Source: an uncultured Rhodopila sp.
GTDB taxonomy: Bacteria; Pseudomonadota; Alphaproteobacteria; Acetobacterales; Acetobacteraceae
Assembly: GCF_903944925.1 (NCBI RefSeq)
Contig: NZ_CAJATU010000063.1
Location: 1-64,000, forward strand
Direction of reading: 5' to 3'
Length of the DNA: 64,000 nucleotides
Shown: positions 52,671 through 62,060 of the stretch, one piece after another
How positions within the stretch are numbered: the stretch's first letter is position 1
Layout: the number at the start of each line of letters is the position of its first letter
Program-made: the position numbers and the translations under genes
Notes under the pieces: model-generated
What the model saw: the letters and a program-made list of their open reading frames with translations, nothing else
Database searches by the model: none
What the model was told of the DNA's origin: nothing

Positions 52671-54203
52671 ATGCCGGCATCGCCTGATACCGCGCCGATA
52701 CTACGCATGCAGAACGTCTCAAAAACCTTCCCCGGCGTGAAGGCGCTGCGCAACGTCCAGCTCACCGTCTACCCCGGCGAAGTCCACGCCCTGATGGGTG
52801 AGAACGGCGCCGGCAAGTCCACATTGATGAAAATCCTCTCCGGCGCCTACATCCCCGACCCCGGCGCCGAGATCGAGATCGACGGCAAGCCCGTGCAGAT
52901 CGACGGCCCGCTCGCCGCCAAGGCGCACGGCATTGCCATCATTTACCAGGAACTCGCGCTGTCGCCGAACCTCAGCGTCGCCGAAAACATCTATCTCGGC
53001 CGCGAAGCCCGCCGTGGGTCACTCATCGACCGCGCCGCCATGTATGCCGGCTGCGGCGACATCCTCCGCAGCCTCGGCGCCACCTTCGGCCCCCGCACCC
53101 TGGTAGGCGACCTGTCGATCGCCGAACAGCAGATGGTGGAGGTCGCCCGCGCAATCCACCAACGCTCCCGCATCCTGGTGATGGACGAGCCGACGACCGC
53201 CCTGTCCAGCCGCGAGACCGAAAAGCTGTTCCAGGTCATCCTGCGCCTGAAGGCCGAAGGTCTCGCCATCATCTACATCTCCCACCGCATGGCCGAGGTC
53301 TACGAACTGTCCGAACGGGTTTCGGTCCTGCGCGACGGCGGCTATGTCGGCACCCTCTCCCGCGACGAAATCCAGCCCGAATCCATCGTCCGCATGATGG
53401 TCGGCCGCGACCTGTCGTCGTTTTACAAGAAGGAGCACAAGCCCGCCGGCGCCCGCACCCCGGTGCTGGAGGTCGCCGATCTGTCCGACGGCGGCCGGGT
53501 GAAAAGCGGCAGCTTCACCCTGCACGCCGGGGAGGTGCTGGGTCTCGCCGGCCTCGTCGGGGCCGGCCGCACCGAACTCGCCCGCCTGATCTACGGCGCC
53601 GAACCGCGCATCGGCGGCACCGTCAAACTGAACGGCCAGCCCGTTGATTACCGCACCCCCGGGGAGGCGATCGACGGCGGCGTGGTTTACCTGACCGAGG
53701 ACCGCAAGGCGCAAGGCCTGTTCCTGGACATGACCTGCGGCGACAACATCAACCTCGGCGTCATCGGCCGCGACGCCAAATGGGGCGGCTGGCTCGATCG
53801 CGCCCGGGCGCGGCTGCGGTCCCTGGCCGCGATCAAAGCGATGGCGATCCGCGTGCCCGGCCCGGAGATCCCCGTCGGCACCCTCTCGGGCGGCAACCAG
53901 CAGAAGGTGCTGCTGTCCCGTCTGCTGGAAACCCGGCCGAAGGTGCTGATCCTCGATGAGCCGACACGCGGCGTTGATATCGGCGCCAAGTCGGAGATCT
54001 ACCGCATCATCGACGACCTCGCGCAAAGCGGCGCCGCGGTGCTGGTGATCAGCTCCGAACTGCCGGAGGTCGTCGGCATCGCCGACAGGGTGGTGGTGAT
54101 GCGCGAGGGGCGCACCGTCGGCGAAGTCTCCGGCCACGGCATCACTGAACAAAGCATCATGGCATTCGCAACCGGCGTCGACATCGAAAAGGTGGCAGCA
54201 TGA
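52671..54203 (+). CDS. Sugar ABC transporter ATP-binding protein (RbsA/XylG/MglA type)
   Basis: A 510-residue protein with two fused ATPase domains. The first has Walker [16 protein letters not shown], the [15 protein letters not shown] signature and [11 protein letters not shown]. The second has a degenerate Walker A ([17 protein letters not shown]), the signature [15 protein letters not shown] and [11 protein letters not shown]. This is the CUT2-family layout used for ribose, xylose and related sugars. It overlaps the permease gene by 4 bases. GGGAGG lies before the ATG. The substrate is not determined. Confidence 0.95.
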   Translation: MPASPDTAPILRMQNVSKTFPGVKALRNVQLTVYPGEVHALMGENGAGKSTLMKILSGAYIPDPGAEIEIDGKPVQIDGPLAAKAHGIAIIYQELALSPNLSVAENIYLGREARRGSLIDRAAMYAGCGDILRSLGATFGPRTLVGDLSIAEQQMVEVARAIHQRSRILVMDEPTTALSSRETEKLFQVILRLKAEGLAIIYISHRMAEVYELSERVSVLRDGGYVGTLSRDEIQPESIVRMMVGRDLSSFYKKEHKPAGARTPVLEVADLSDGGRVKSGSFTLHAGEVLGLAGLVGAGRTELARLIYGAEPRIGGTVKLNGQPVDYRTPGEAIDGGVVYLTEDRKAQGLFLDMTCGDNINLGVIGRDAKWGGWLDRARARLRSLAAIKAMAIRVPGPEIPVGTLSGGNQQKVLLSRLLETRPKVLILDEPTRGVDIGAKSEIYRIIDDLAQSGAAVLVISSELPEVVGIADRVVVMREGRTVGEVSGHGITEQSIMAFATGVDIEKVAA

Positions 54204-55222
54204 GCGACACGATCAGCGCGTCCAAGCCGGAACGCCAGCGGCTCCGCCAGGAGCAGATGCGGTCGTTGATCCGATCCATCGGCATGCTGCCGGTGCTGAT
54301 CGTGTTGGGAATCCTGGTGCAGCTGGCCGGGATTTACTTCACCGGCGAAGGCCGCTTCCTGAGCTGGCAGAACCTGTCGATCGTCGCCCAGCAGGCCTCG
54401 ATCAACGCCGTGCTCGGCGCCGGCATGACACTCGTGATCCTGACCGGCGGTATCGATTTGTCCGTCGGCTCCATCCTCGCTGCCGCGGCGGTGGTCGGGC
54501 TGGAGGTGTCGCAGGTTGCGGGCGATCTCGGCGTCATCGCGGCCTTGCTGACCGGCCTGGTCATCGGCCTCGGCAACGGTGCGCTGATCGCGTTCCTGCG
54601 CTTGCCGCCGTTCATCGTGACCTTGGGGTCGCTGACCGCGGTGCGTGGTTTGGCGCGGCTGCTCGGCAACGACACCACGGTGTTCAATTCCGACCTGCCC
54701 TTCGCCTTCATCGGCAACGGCTCCATCGGCGTTGAAGGCGTGTTCGAGATCCCCTGGCTGGTGGTGATCGCCTTCCTGGTGATCGTCGGGTCGTGGCTGG
54801 TCCTGCGCCGCACCGTGCTCGGCGTGCATATCTACGCCGTCGGCGGCAATGAGGCCGCGGCGCGGCTGTCCGGCATCAAGGTCTGGGCGGTGCTGCTGTT
54901 CGTCTACGGTGCCTCCGGGCTGCTGGCCGGTCTGGGCGGCGTGATGCAGGCGGCGCGGCTGTACGCCGCCAACGGCTTGCAACTCGGCCAATCCTACGAA
55001 CTGGACGCCATCGCCGCGGTGATTCTGGGGGGCAACAGCTTCGTCGGCGGCATCGGCAGCATCTGGGGCACGCTTATCGGCGCACTGATCATTGCTGTCC
55101 TGACCAATGGGCTGATCTTGCTCGGCGTCACCGATGTCTGGCAATACATCGCCAAAGGCGCGGTGATCATCGGCGCGGTGGCACTCGATCGCTACCGGCT
55201 GCGCGGTTCGGCGCGGACATAA
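54200..55222 (+). CDS. Sugar ABC transporter permease (RbsC type)
   Basis: A 340-residue inner-membrane permease with about ten hydrophobic segments. The family motif is [20 protein letters not shown] near residue 75, and [20 protein letters not shown] in the C-terminal third is the conserved ATPase-contact region. It forms the channel for the CUT2-type importer with its neighbours. It starts within the ATPase stop codon region and is 14 bases upstream of the binding-protein gene. Confidence 0.95.
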   Translation: MSDTISASKPERQRLRQEQMRSLIRSIGMLPVLIVLGILVQLAGIYFTGEGRFLSWQNLSIVAQQASINAVLGAGMTLVILTGGIDLSVGSILAAAAVVGLEVSQVAGDLGVIAALLTGLVIGLGNGALIAFLRLPPFIVTLGSLTAVRGLARLLGNDTTVFNSDLPFAFIGNGSIGVEGVFEIPWLVVIAFLVIVGSWLVLRRTVLGVHIYAVGGNEAAARLSGIKVWAVLLFVYGASGLLAGLGGVMQAARLYAANGLQLGQSYELDAIAAVILGGNSFVGGIGSIWGTLIGALIIAVLTNGLILLGVTDVWQYIAKGAVIIGAVALDRYRLRGSART

Positions 55223-55236
55223 TCAACGGGGGAAAC

Positions 55237-56172
55237 ATGCTGAAGAAAATCCTGTTTGCCGGCGCCGCCTTGGCTGTCTGCGCCAACACTGCGATGGCCC
55301 GCGACCTCAAGGCCATCGGTATTTCCGTCGGCTCCATGGGCAACCCGTTCTTCGTCGCGCTGTCGAAGGGTGCCGAGTTCGAGGCCAGGAAGACCAACCC
55401 GAACGTCAAGGTGACCGCCGTCGGCTTCGACTACGACCTCGGCAAGCAGAACACCCAGATCGACAATTTCATCGCCGCCGGCGTTGACATGATCCTGCTC
55501 AACCCCGGCGATCCAAAGGCGATCGAGCCGGCGATCCGCCGGGCGCGTGCCTCGGGGATCGTCGTTGTCGCCGTCGATACCGCGGCGAAGGGCGCCGATG
55601 CCACGGTCGAAACCAACAACACCCAGGCCGGCACCATCGCCTGCGACTACCTGATCGAGAAGATGGGCGGCAAGGGCGGCCTGATCATCCTGAACGGCCC
55701 GCAGGTGTCCTCGGTGATCGAGCGGGTGAACGGCTGCAAGGAGGTCATCGGCAAGCACCCCGACATCAAGCTGCTGTCGTCGGACCAGGACGCCAAGGGA
55801 TCGCGGGAGGGAGGGTTGGCGACCATGCAATCGCTGCTGACCCGGTTCACCTCGATCGACGGGGTGTTCGCGATCAATGATCCGACCGCCATCGGCGCGG
55901 AACTGGCGGCGCGGCAGATGCATCGCGGCAACTTCCCGATTACCTCGGTCGACGGCGCCCCCGACGCGGAGACGGCGCTGAAGGACCCGAACGCCAGGCA
56001 GTTCGTCGCCACCGCCAGCCAGGACCCGTTCATGATGGCGCGGCTGGCCGTGCAGGAGGGGGTGGGACTGATGAACGGCAAGAAACCGGAAACCGACCCG
56101 CTGCTGATGGACAGCACGTTGGTGACGCGGGAGAACGTCGGCGACTACAAGGGCTGGACGTCCGCACGGTAG
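55237..56172 (+). CDS. Periplasmic sugar-binding protein (RbsB type)
   Basis: A 311-residue periplasmic binding protein. The signal peptide MLKKILFAGAALAVCANTAMA is followed by RDLKAIGISVGSMGNPFF, the peripla_BP_4 fold, with QIDNFIAAGVDMILLNPGD and DGVFAINDPTAIGAELAA as further typical blocks. It captures the sugar for the ABC importer. Gene order ATPase-permease-binding protein is one of the common CUT2 arrangements. The ligand could be a pentose, hexose or polyol. Confidence 0.94.
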   Translation: MLKKILFAGAALAVCANTAMARDLKAIGISVGSMGNPFFVALSKGAEFEARKTNPNVKVTAVGFDYDLGKQNTQIDNFIAAGVDMILLNPGDPKAIEPAIRRARASGIVVVAVDTAAKGADATVETNNTQAGTIACDYLIEKMGGKGGLIILNGPQVSSVIERVNGCKEVIGKHPDIKLLSSDQDAKGSREGGLATMQSLLTRFTSIDGVFAINDPTAIGAELAARQMHRGNFPITSVDGAPDAETALKDPNARQFVATASQDPFMMARLAVQEGVGLMNGKKPETDPLLMDSTLVTRENVGDYKGWTSAR

Positions 56173-56252
56173 GGAAATTCTTGCGGGACCGGACTTTCAA
56201 AGCACCTGCGGAATGTGCTCTTTCCCGCACGTAACGTACGGGACACCGGGGC

Positions 56253-57533
56253 ATGACCGCGACTACACGACAGCCGGGGCACCGCACCGGTGCCGGAGAC
56301 TCCACGCGGTTGATCGTCGCCGCCTCCTTGGGCAACGCGCTGGAGTTCTACGAAATCCTCGTCTACGGCTATTTCGCCGTGACGATCTCCAAGGTGTTCT
56401 TTCCGAACACGGATGAGACCGTCTCGCTGCTGGTCACCCTCGGCACATTCGGCATCACCTTCCTGGCGCGACCGGTAGGGGCCCTCTGGCTCGGCGCTTA
56501 CGGCGACCGCGCAGGGCGAAAAAAAGCGCTGACGCTGTCGATCGCGCTGATGACAGCCGGCACCGGCATCATGACCATCATGCCGGGATACCAATCGATC
56601 GGCGTCGTGGCGCCGATACTCGTTCTGGCGGCGCGGCTGCTTCAGGGCTTCTCGGTCGGTGGGGAGTTCGCCGCTTCAACGAGCTTTCTCGTCGAGCACC
56701 GGCCCGACCGAGCCGGGTTCTTTGCCAGTTGGCAGTGGGCAAGCCAGGGCATGGCAGCGCTCGCGGCCACCGGGTTCGGCGTCGTGCTGACCACGGCAAT
56801 GCCGGTGGACCAGTTGCAATCCTGGGGCTGGCGCATCCCGTTCGCCGCCGGCCTGCTGATCGGCCCTGTCGGCTATTATATCCGCAACCGCCTCGAGGAG
56901 ACTCCGCCGTTTCTCAATGCCGAAGCCGCGCGCCGTCCGCTGCGTGACGTGGCGGTGGAGCAATGGGACCGGCTTCTGCTGGCGATCGGTGTCGTGGTGA
57001 TCTCGACCAGTTCGCAATACATGTTGGTTTACATGCCGACATACGCACTGCGCCAACTGGCACTGCCACCGGCCGCCGGTTTCACAGCCGGAGCGATCGC
57101 CGCGGCGTTGCAGGTCGTCGCAGTCCCGTTCGTCGGCATTCTCGCCGACAGGATCGGGCAGACCCGCATCATGATGGGCGCGGCTTTGCTTTTCATCTGC
57201 ACCGCGTATCCGGCGTTCGCGTTGCTGGCGGCCCGGCCTTCACTGTCCATGCTGATACTGACGGTGTGCTGGATCAGCGCGCTGAAGTCCTGCTATAGCG
57301 GAGCGCTGCCGTCCTTGATGGCGGCCTTGTTCCCGACCCGAACGCGCGTGACCGGCCTGTCGTTAAGCTACAACATCTCCGTCGTGATATTCGGCGGGTT
57401 CGCACCGTTTTATGCCGCCTGGCTGATTGATATGTCCGGCAGCAAGCTGGCGCCGAGCTACTACGTCATGATCACGGCAGCCGTCAGCCTCGCCACGCTG
57501 GTCCTGATCCGCCGGCGCTTCAAAAATGTGTAA
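56253..57533 (+). CDS. MFS transporter, metabolite:H+ symporter (MHS) family
   Basis: A 426-residue, 12-helix major facilitator. The MHS/sugar-porter loop motif GDRAGRKKALTLSIALMTAG between helices 2 and 3 and the N-terminal ASLGNALEFYEILVYGYFA are typical of the citrate/proline/betaine/ketoglutarate group. It imports a carboxylate or osmolyte with protons; the substrate is unknown. It lies 80 bases after the ABC binding-protein gene, and whether it shares that transcript is unclear. Confidence 0.9.
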   Translation: MTATTRQPGHRTGAGDSTRLIVAASLGNALEFYEILVYGYFAVTISKVFFPNTDETVSLLVTLGTFGITFLARPVGALWLGAYGDRAGRKKALTLSIALMTAGTGIMTIMPGYQSIGVVAPILVLAARLLQGFSVGGEFAASTSFLVEHRPDRAGFFASWQWASQGMAALAATGFGVVLTTAMPVDQLQSWGWRIPFAAGLLIGPVGYYIRNRLEETPPFLNAEAARRPLRDVAVEQWDRLLLAIGVVVISTSSQYMLVYMPTYALRQLALPPAAGFTAGAIAAALQVVAVPFVGILADRIGQTRIMMGAALLFICTAYPAFALLAARPSLSMLILTVCWISALKSCYSGALPSLMAALFPTRTRVTGLSLSYNISVVIFGGFAPFYAAWLIDMSGSKLAPSYYVMITAAVSLATLVLIRRRFKNV

Positions 57534-57574
57534 TACCAACCGGCGATGATAGAGCCTCCCGGGCCGCGCCGCCT

Positions 57575-57662
57575 CGTCATGCCGGCGAAGCATGCCTCGG
57601 CGAAGGCCGGAGGTCGGCATCCACGCCTTTTTTGCCCGCACAAACAAAGGCTTGGATGGCGG
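57575..57662. repeat. Dispersed repeat of the CGTCATGCCGGC type
   Basis: CGTCATGCCGGCGAAGCATG, then CTCGGCGAAGGCCGGAGGTC, then CGGCATCCACGCCTTTTTTG, and on the far side CAAAGGCTTGGATGGCGGG, forms an imperfect long palindrome. Sequences of this kind are common dispersed repeats in alphaproteobacteria. It fills the gap between the convergent MFS and pqqE genes and may act as a terminator. Confidence 0.65.
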
Positions 57663-57663
57663 G

Positions 57664-58773
57664 TCAGCCGACGGGTTCCGGCCTGGCCCCGATGCGGCGA
57701 TAGACGAACGGCCCCGGTTCACCCTCGGCCCGCCGCACCGCCACATCCAACAGCCCATGGTCGGCCGATCGGCCGCACGCCGGATCGGTTGCGGCGGCAT
57801 CGCCGGTCAATGCGAAGGCCTGGCAGCGGCAGCCGCCCCAGTCGAGCTCCCGGCGATCGCACGTCGCGCACGGTTCCGGCATCCAGGCGGTGCCGCGGAA
57901 GCGGTTGAATGCGTCCGAGGATTTCCAGATCTCGCCAAGCGGCCAGTCGCGCACCGAGGGAAAATCGAATCCCGGCAGGCTTTCCGCCGCATGACAGGGG
58001 AGCACCAAACCCGTTGGCGTAACGGTCAGGAACCGCCGCCCCCAGCCGCCCATGCAGGCTTTGGGAAGTTGGGCATAGTAGTCGGGCACGACGTAGTCGA
58101 TCACCACGGCTCCGGCGAGGCGCGCCCGGGCCGCATCCACCGCCTCGGTGGCCCGGTCCAACTGATCCCGCGAGGGCAGCAGCGCGTCGCGGTTGGCCAA
58201 AGCCCAGCCGTAATACTGCACATGCGCGACCTCGATGCGCGACGCCCCAAGTGCCACCGACATGTCGAGCATTTCCGGCAGACGCTCCAGGTTCTGCCGG
58301 TGCACCACGAGGTTGACGGTCAGCGGTAAACCCGCGCTGCGGATGATCGCCGATACTTCGCGCTTCTTCTTCTGGGCGCCGGACATGCCCGCAATTCGGT
58401 CGCCGTTCACATCCTCGGCATCCTGGAAGCTGATCTGCACATGGTCGAGTCCGGCCTCCGCCAGGACGTCCACGCGCCGCTGATCCAGCGGGATGCCCGA
58501 GGTAATCAGATTCGTATAAAGCCCGCTGGCAACCGCATGGCGCACCAGGTCCGGCAAATCGGCCCGCGCCGTCGGCTCGCCGCCGGAGAAGTGCACCTGC
58601 AGCACACCGATGCCCGCCGCGCTTGTCAGCACCTGCCGCCACTCGGCTGTGGTCAGTTCCGCCGAAGCGCCCATGAGCTGGACCGGATTCGAACAATAGG
58701 GACACTGCAACGGACACCGGTGGGTCACTTCCGTCAGCAGGGCGAGCGGCGGCTCGATCATGTCGATTTGCAA
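57664..58773 (-). CDS. pqqE: PqqE, radical-SAM enzyme of PQQ synthesis
   Basis: A ~369-residue radical-SAM protein. EVTHRCPLQCPYCSNP holds the C-x3-C-x2-C cluster motif, and the C-terminal SPASM-like region has PKACMGGWGRRF and WMPEPCATCDRRELDWGGCR. PqqE cross-links the Glu and Tyr side chains of PqqA with PqqD as chaperone. A TTG at 58773 fits best because GGAGGAG lies 6 bases upstream; ATG at 58761 is the alternative. Unusually it is divergent from pqqA rather than downstream of pqqD. Confidence 0.94.
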   Translation of the reverse strand: MQIDMIEPPLALLTEVTHRCPLQCPYCSNPVQLMGASAELTTAEWRQVLTSAAGIGVLQVHFSGGEPTARADLPDLVRHAVASGLYTNLITSGIPLDQRRVDVLAEAGLDHVQISFQDAEDVNGDRIAGMSGAQKKKREVSAIIRSAGLPLTVNLVVHRQNLERLPEMLDMSVALGASRIEVAHVQYYGWALANRDALLPSRDQLDRATEAVDAARARLAGAVVIDYVVPDYYAQLPKACMGGWGRRFLTVTPTGLVLPCHAAESLPGFDFPSVRDWPLGEIWKSSDAFNRFRGTAWMPEPCATCDRRELDWGGCRCQAFALTGDAAATDPACGRSADHGLLDVAVRRAEGEPGPFVYRRIGARPEPVG

Positions 58774-58949
58774 GTTTGTCTCCTCCGTTTGGCCAAAGAG
58801 AGTGGCGATTGGAGCTGTCCGGAGGAAGCAATAGAGGCCATAAGCGATTTGCTTATGACCGATATAGCTTTCCCGGGCGGTTCGCCGATAAGATGCTGTA
58901 CAACCGCTACCGGATAAGCCGGTCCGGCGGACAAATGGGAGTGTCGAGA

Positions 58950-59027
58950 ATGTCCTGGCGTAAACCAAAGGTCACCCGCATCGCTGTCGGCTGCGAAATC
59001 AACGCCTACGCCTGCGCGGTCGTATAA
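58950..59027 (+). CDS. pqqA: PqqA, PQQ precursor peptide
   Basis: A 25-residue peptide, MSWRKPKVTRIAVGCEINAY followed by ACAVV. Glu16 and Tyr20 are the conserved E-x3-Y pair that is cross-linked to form PQQ. The ATG at 58950 matches the usual N-terminus; another in-frame ATG lies five codons upstream. A strong terminator-like hairpin begins 8 bases after the stop, as expected for a highly expressed precursor gene. Confidence 0.93.
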   Translation: MSWRKPKVTRIAVGCEINAYACAVV

Positions 59028-59034
59028 ATGAGGG

Positions 59035-59065
59035 AAGCGGCGCGGACTCCCTCCGCGCCGCTTTT
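59035..59065 (+). terminator. Terminator/attenuator after pqqA
   Basis: AAGCGGCGCGGA and TCCGCGCCGCTT form a 12-base-pair perfect stem with a 5-base loop, followed by TTC. It would end most pqqA transcripts before lysR-pqqBCD, or limit read-through. Confidence 0.85.
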
Positions 59066-59077
59066 CGACGGGCCGTC

Positions 59078-60070
59078 ATGCCGCCGCCCCCTTTCACCCT
59101 GAACCAGCTTCGTATCTTTCTCGCGGTGGCACATTCGCGGTCGATGACGCATGCCGCGAAGTTGCTGGACCAGACGCAGCCGTCGCTATCGCAGCATATC
59201 GCCAAGCTCGAAGAATCCGTCGGGCAGTTGCTGTTCGAGCGCGGCCGCAGCCAGTTCGAACTGACCGACGCGGGGGAGTTCCTCTGCCGCCGCGCTCAGA
59301 TCATCATGGCCGAGGTCGATGAGGCCGTCGCCGGCCTCGCCGCGCACGCCAAGGGCACCCGCGGCGTCCTGTCCGTCGGCATCCTGAGTTCCATCGCCCG
59401 CGCCCTGCTGCCCGACGTGCAGGCGCGCATGGCGGAGATCTGTCCGGATGTGGAACTGGACGTGCATGAGGTCGCGCCGGCCGATGCGATCGAAATGCTG
59501 TATACGCGCCGGCTGACGGTTGCGGTCGTGGCGGCCGGGTCGCTGGCCAGCAGCAGCTTGTCGTTTCTGCAAAGCGACGTGTTTTCCGATCCGTATGTGC
59601 TGGCTGTGCCGCGTTGTCTCGACCTTTCCGGCATCGCCCAACCCGCCGAACAGCTTTGCGCCGATGATCGTCGCATACTTAACAGTGTGGCGCAGTTCAC
59701 GTTCGGCAGTGCCTACCAGCTTCGTATCGCCGAATGGTATCAGCGGTTCCTGCCGCATCATCGCGTCGTCGGCCGTGTCCGCAGTTACGAACTCGCGTTG
59801 GCGATGGTGCAGGCGCGGCGCGGCGTGGCGATCGTTCCGGCGTTGAGCGCACGCATCAGCGGCGCTGCCAGTTACGATGTCACACTGTACGATATCGGCA
59901 TGGAGCACCGCCGCGTCGTGACGCTGATACAGTCGCAGTATCGCGATTCCGAACCGCAGGCGACGTTCATTGCCGCCCTGCGCGCGGCCGGCGACGCCAT
60001 CCGGCCGCCGCCGGTGCAGCCTTGTCCGCCGTTCCTGCGGGCGGAGTCATCCGCGGGGCTTGCCTCGTAA
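59078..60070 (+). CDS. LysR-type regulator inside the pqq locus
   Basis: A 330-residue LysR protein. The winged HTH is FTLNQLRIFLAVAHSRSMTH to LDQTQPSLSQHIAKLEESVG (residues ~5-50), followed by the usual effector-binding domain (GVLSVGILSSIARALLPDV). It lies between pqqA and pqqB, where no gene is normally found, on the same strand and only 5 bases before the proposed pqqB start. It probably controls pqq or PQQ-linked dehydrogenase genes; the effector is unknown. Confidence 0.92.
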   Translation: MPPPPFTLNQLRIFLAVAHSRSMTHAAKLLDQTQPSLSQHIAKLEESVGQLLFERGRSQFELTDAGEFLCRRAQIIMAEVDEAVAGLAAHAKGTRGVLSVGILSSIARALLPDVQARMAEICPDVELDVHEVAPADAIEMLYTRRLTVAVVAAGSLASSSLSFLQSDVFSDPYVLAVPRCLDLSGIAQPAEQLCADDRRILNSVAQFTFGSAYQLRIAEWYQRFLPHHRVVGRVRSYELALAMVQARRGVAIVPALSARISGAASYDVTLYDIGMEHRRVVTLIQSQYRDSEPQATFIAALRAAGDAIRPPPVQPCPPFLRAESSAGLAS

Positions 60071-60075
60071 TAATA

Positions 60076-60993
60076 GTGGAGGATGGTCCGCTGCGTATCG
60101 TCGTTCTCGGGGCCGCGGCCGGCGGAGGATTTCCGCAATGGAACGCCAACAATGAAGCCTGCCGGCGGGCCCGTGCCGGCGATCCGGCGGCGCGTCCGCG
60201 CACGCAATGTTCGATCGCGGTTTCCGGCGACGGCGAGTCCTGGATCGTGGTTAACGCCAGCCCGGATTTGCGCCAGCAGATCGAGGCGCGGCCGATGTTG
60301 CAGCCTCGGCACGGTCTGCGCGACACGCCGATTGCGGCGGTGGTCCTGACCGGGGGCGAGGTCGATGCGGTGGCCGGCCTGCTGCACTTGCGAGAAAGCC
60401 AGGGCTTTACTTTGTTCGCGACCGGCCGCGTGCACGACGCGTTGCGCGCCAATCCGATTTTCGATGCGCTGTCCCCGGCGTTTGTCGAGCGCCGGGCAGT
60501 GGGTTTGGGGCGGGCTTTCGATTTGCCGGGCGGTGTCGTTGCGGAATTCTTCAGCGTGCCCGGCAAGGTGGCGCTGTACTTGGAACGAGAGGGTGCGGAT
60601 CTGTCCGGTGACGCTGAGGACACTGTCGGTTTGCGGCTGTCCGGCCCAACCGGTGCGGCGTGCTATTTCATTCCCGGCTGCGCGCGCCTTCCTGCCGGGA
60701 TCGCGGTGCGGTTGCGCGGCGCGGACCTGGTCTTCTTCGACGGCACGCTGTGGACCGACAATGAAATGATCCGCGAGGGATCGGGGGCCAAGACCGGCCA
60801 GCGCATGGGCCACATGAGCGTCGCGGACCCGCAGGGAACGATCGAAACGTTCCGAGATCTCGAGGTGCGGCGGAAGGTGTTTATCCATATCAACAACAGC
60901 AACCCCATCCTGCTGGACGATTCGCCGGAACGGGCGATCGCCGCACGGGCTGGCTGGGAAGTTGCGTATGACGGGATGGAGATTGTACTATGA
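60076..60993 (+). CDS. pqqB: PqqB, metallo-beta-lactamase-fold PQQ synthesis protein
   Basis: About 305 residues of the PqqB type: LRIVVLGAAAGGGFPQWN at the N-terminus, PRTQCSIAVSGDGESWIVVN, and the C-terminal GHMSVADPQGTIETFRDL and VFIHINNSNPILL. PqqB is thought to hydroxylate the cross-linked tyrosine during PQQ formation. The start is uncertain: GTG at 60076 lacks a ribosome site, while a CTG at 60091 aligns with the family start and has GGAGG eight bases upstream. It overlaps pqqC by 4 bases. Confidence 0.93.
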   Translation: MEDGPLRIVVLGAAAGGGFPQWNANNEACRRARAGDPAARPRTQCSIAVSGDGESWIVVNASPDLRQQIEARPMLQPRHGLRDTPIAAVVLTGGEVDAVAGLLHLRESQGFTLFATGRVHDALRANPIFDALSPAFVERRAVGLGRAFDLPGGVVAEFFSVPGKVALYLEREGADLSGDAEDTVGLRLSGPTGAACYFIPGCARLPAGIAVRLRGADLVFFDGTLWTDNEMIREGSGAKTGQRMGHMSVADPQGTIETFRDLEVRRKVFIHINNSNPILLDDSPERAIAARAGWEVAYDGMEIVL

Positions 60994-61712
60994 CTTCATT
61001 GTTGAGCGCCGACCAACTGGAAGCTGAACTGCGCGCGATCGGGGCGGAGCGCTATCACAGCAACCATCCGTTTCATCAGCGCATGTATCGCGGAGAGCTG
61101 ACCCGCGGCCAGATCCAGGCCTGGGCGTTGAACCGCTACTACTACCAGTGCAACATTCCTGCCAAGGATGCGACGCTGCTCGCGCGGCTGCCGACTCCGG
61201 CGCTGCGGCGGGCGTGGCGGTCCCGCCTGATCGACCACGACGGCCAGGGCGACCAGCCGGGCGGGATCGAGCGCTGGCTGCGCCTGACCGATGGCGTCGG
61301 CCTGGATCGGGACTACGTCATGTCCACCCGCGGCATCCTTCCGTCGACCCGCTTTGCGGTCGAGGCTTACGTCGCGTTCGTGCGCGACCGGTCGCTGCTG
61401 GAAGCGGTGGCGTCCTCGCTGACCGAAATGTTCTCGCCGACGATCATCGCCGAGCGGGTATCCGGGATGCTCGCCAACTACGACTTCATCAGCCGCGACA
61501 CCTTGGCCTATTTTCAGCCGCGCCTGACGCAGGCGCCGCAGGACGCGCGGTTCGCGCTGGAGTACTGCAAGACGGAAGCCCGGACACCGCAGCAGCAGGA
61601 GGCGGTGCTGGCCGCGTTGCGGTTCAAATGCGACGTGTTGTGGGCGCAGATGGACGCGCTGTGGGGTGCCTATGTGGAAGGCCACATTCCGCCCGGCGCG
61701 TTCGTGCCGTGA
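60990..61712 (+). CDS. pqqC: PqqC, pyrroloquinoline-quinone synthase
   Basis: A 240-residue PqqC. FHQRMYRGELTRGQIQAWAL and NRYYYQCNIPAKDATLLARL carry active-site residues of the heme-oxygenase-like fold, followed by LIDHDGQGDQPGGIERWLRL. It carries out the final ring closure and oxidation to PQQ. It overlaps pqqB by 4 bases and pqqD by 4 bases, so the three are translationally coupled. Confidence 0.97.
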   Translation: MTSLLSADQLEAELRAIGAERYHSNHPFHQRMYRGELTRGQIQAWALNRYYYQCNIPAKDATLLARLPTPALRRAWRSRLIDHDGQGDQPGGIERWLRLTDGVGLDRDYVMSTRGILPSTRFAVEAYVAFVRDRSLLEAVASSLTEMFSPTIIAERVSGMLANYDFISRDTLAYFQPRLTQAPQDARFALEYCKTEARTPQQQEAVLAALRFKCDVLWAQMDALWGAYVEGHIPPGAFVP

Positions 61713-62032
61713 CCGCCCGCACCCGGACCGCGATCGACGAGTCCTCGGTCCCGCGCTTCCCGCGCGGAACCCGGTTCCGCTTTGATGCGACGCGCCAGGC
61801 ATGGGTCATCCTGGCGCCGGAGCGGCTGATCATGCCGGACGAGATCGCCGTGGAGGTGTTGAAGCTGGTTGACGGCGGCCGCACGGTTGCGGTCATGGCC
61901 GATGAGCTTTCCGCCCGGTTCGGTGCGCCGCGTCCCGAGGTTCTCGGCGATATCCTGTCGCTGCTTCAGGAACTCGCCGACGACACGGTGCTGGAGGACA
62001 CCAGCCATCGGGCGGGTTCGAATCCCCCGTAG
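61709..62032 (+). CDS. pqqD: PqqD, PqqA chaperone
   Basis: A 107-residue protein starting at a GTG that overlaps the pqqC stop (GTGA). PRFPRGTRFRFDATRQAWVI and LAPERLIMPDEIAVEVLKLV are typical of PqqD, which binds PqqA and presents it to PqqE. It is the last gene of the pqq unit here because pqqE has moved to the other side of pqqA. About 10 extra N-terminal residues precede the conserved part. Confidence 0.92.
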   Translation: MTARTRTAIDESSVPRFPRGTRFRFDATRQAWVILAPERLIMPDEIAVEVLKLVDGGRTVAVMADELSARFGAPRPEVLGDILSLLQELADDTVLEDTSHRAGSNPP

Positions 62033-62060
62033 CGGCTACGTGCAGCAACAACGCCGCGAT

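Noticed and set aside
62010-62035. tRNA-like T-arm (GGTTCGAATCCCCC) near the end of pqqD
   Set aside because: No acceptor, D or anticodon arm could be matched around it, and the bases encode the C-terminus of PqqD.
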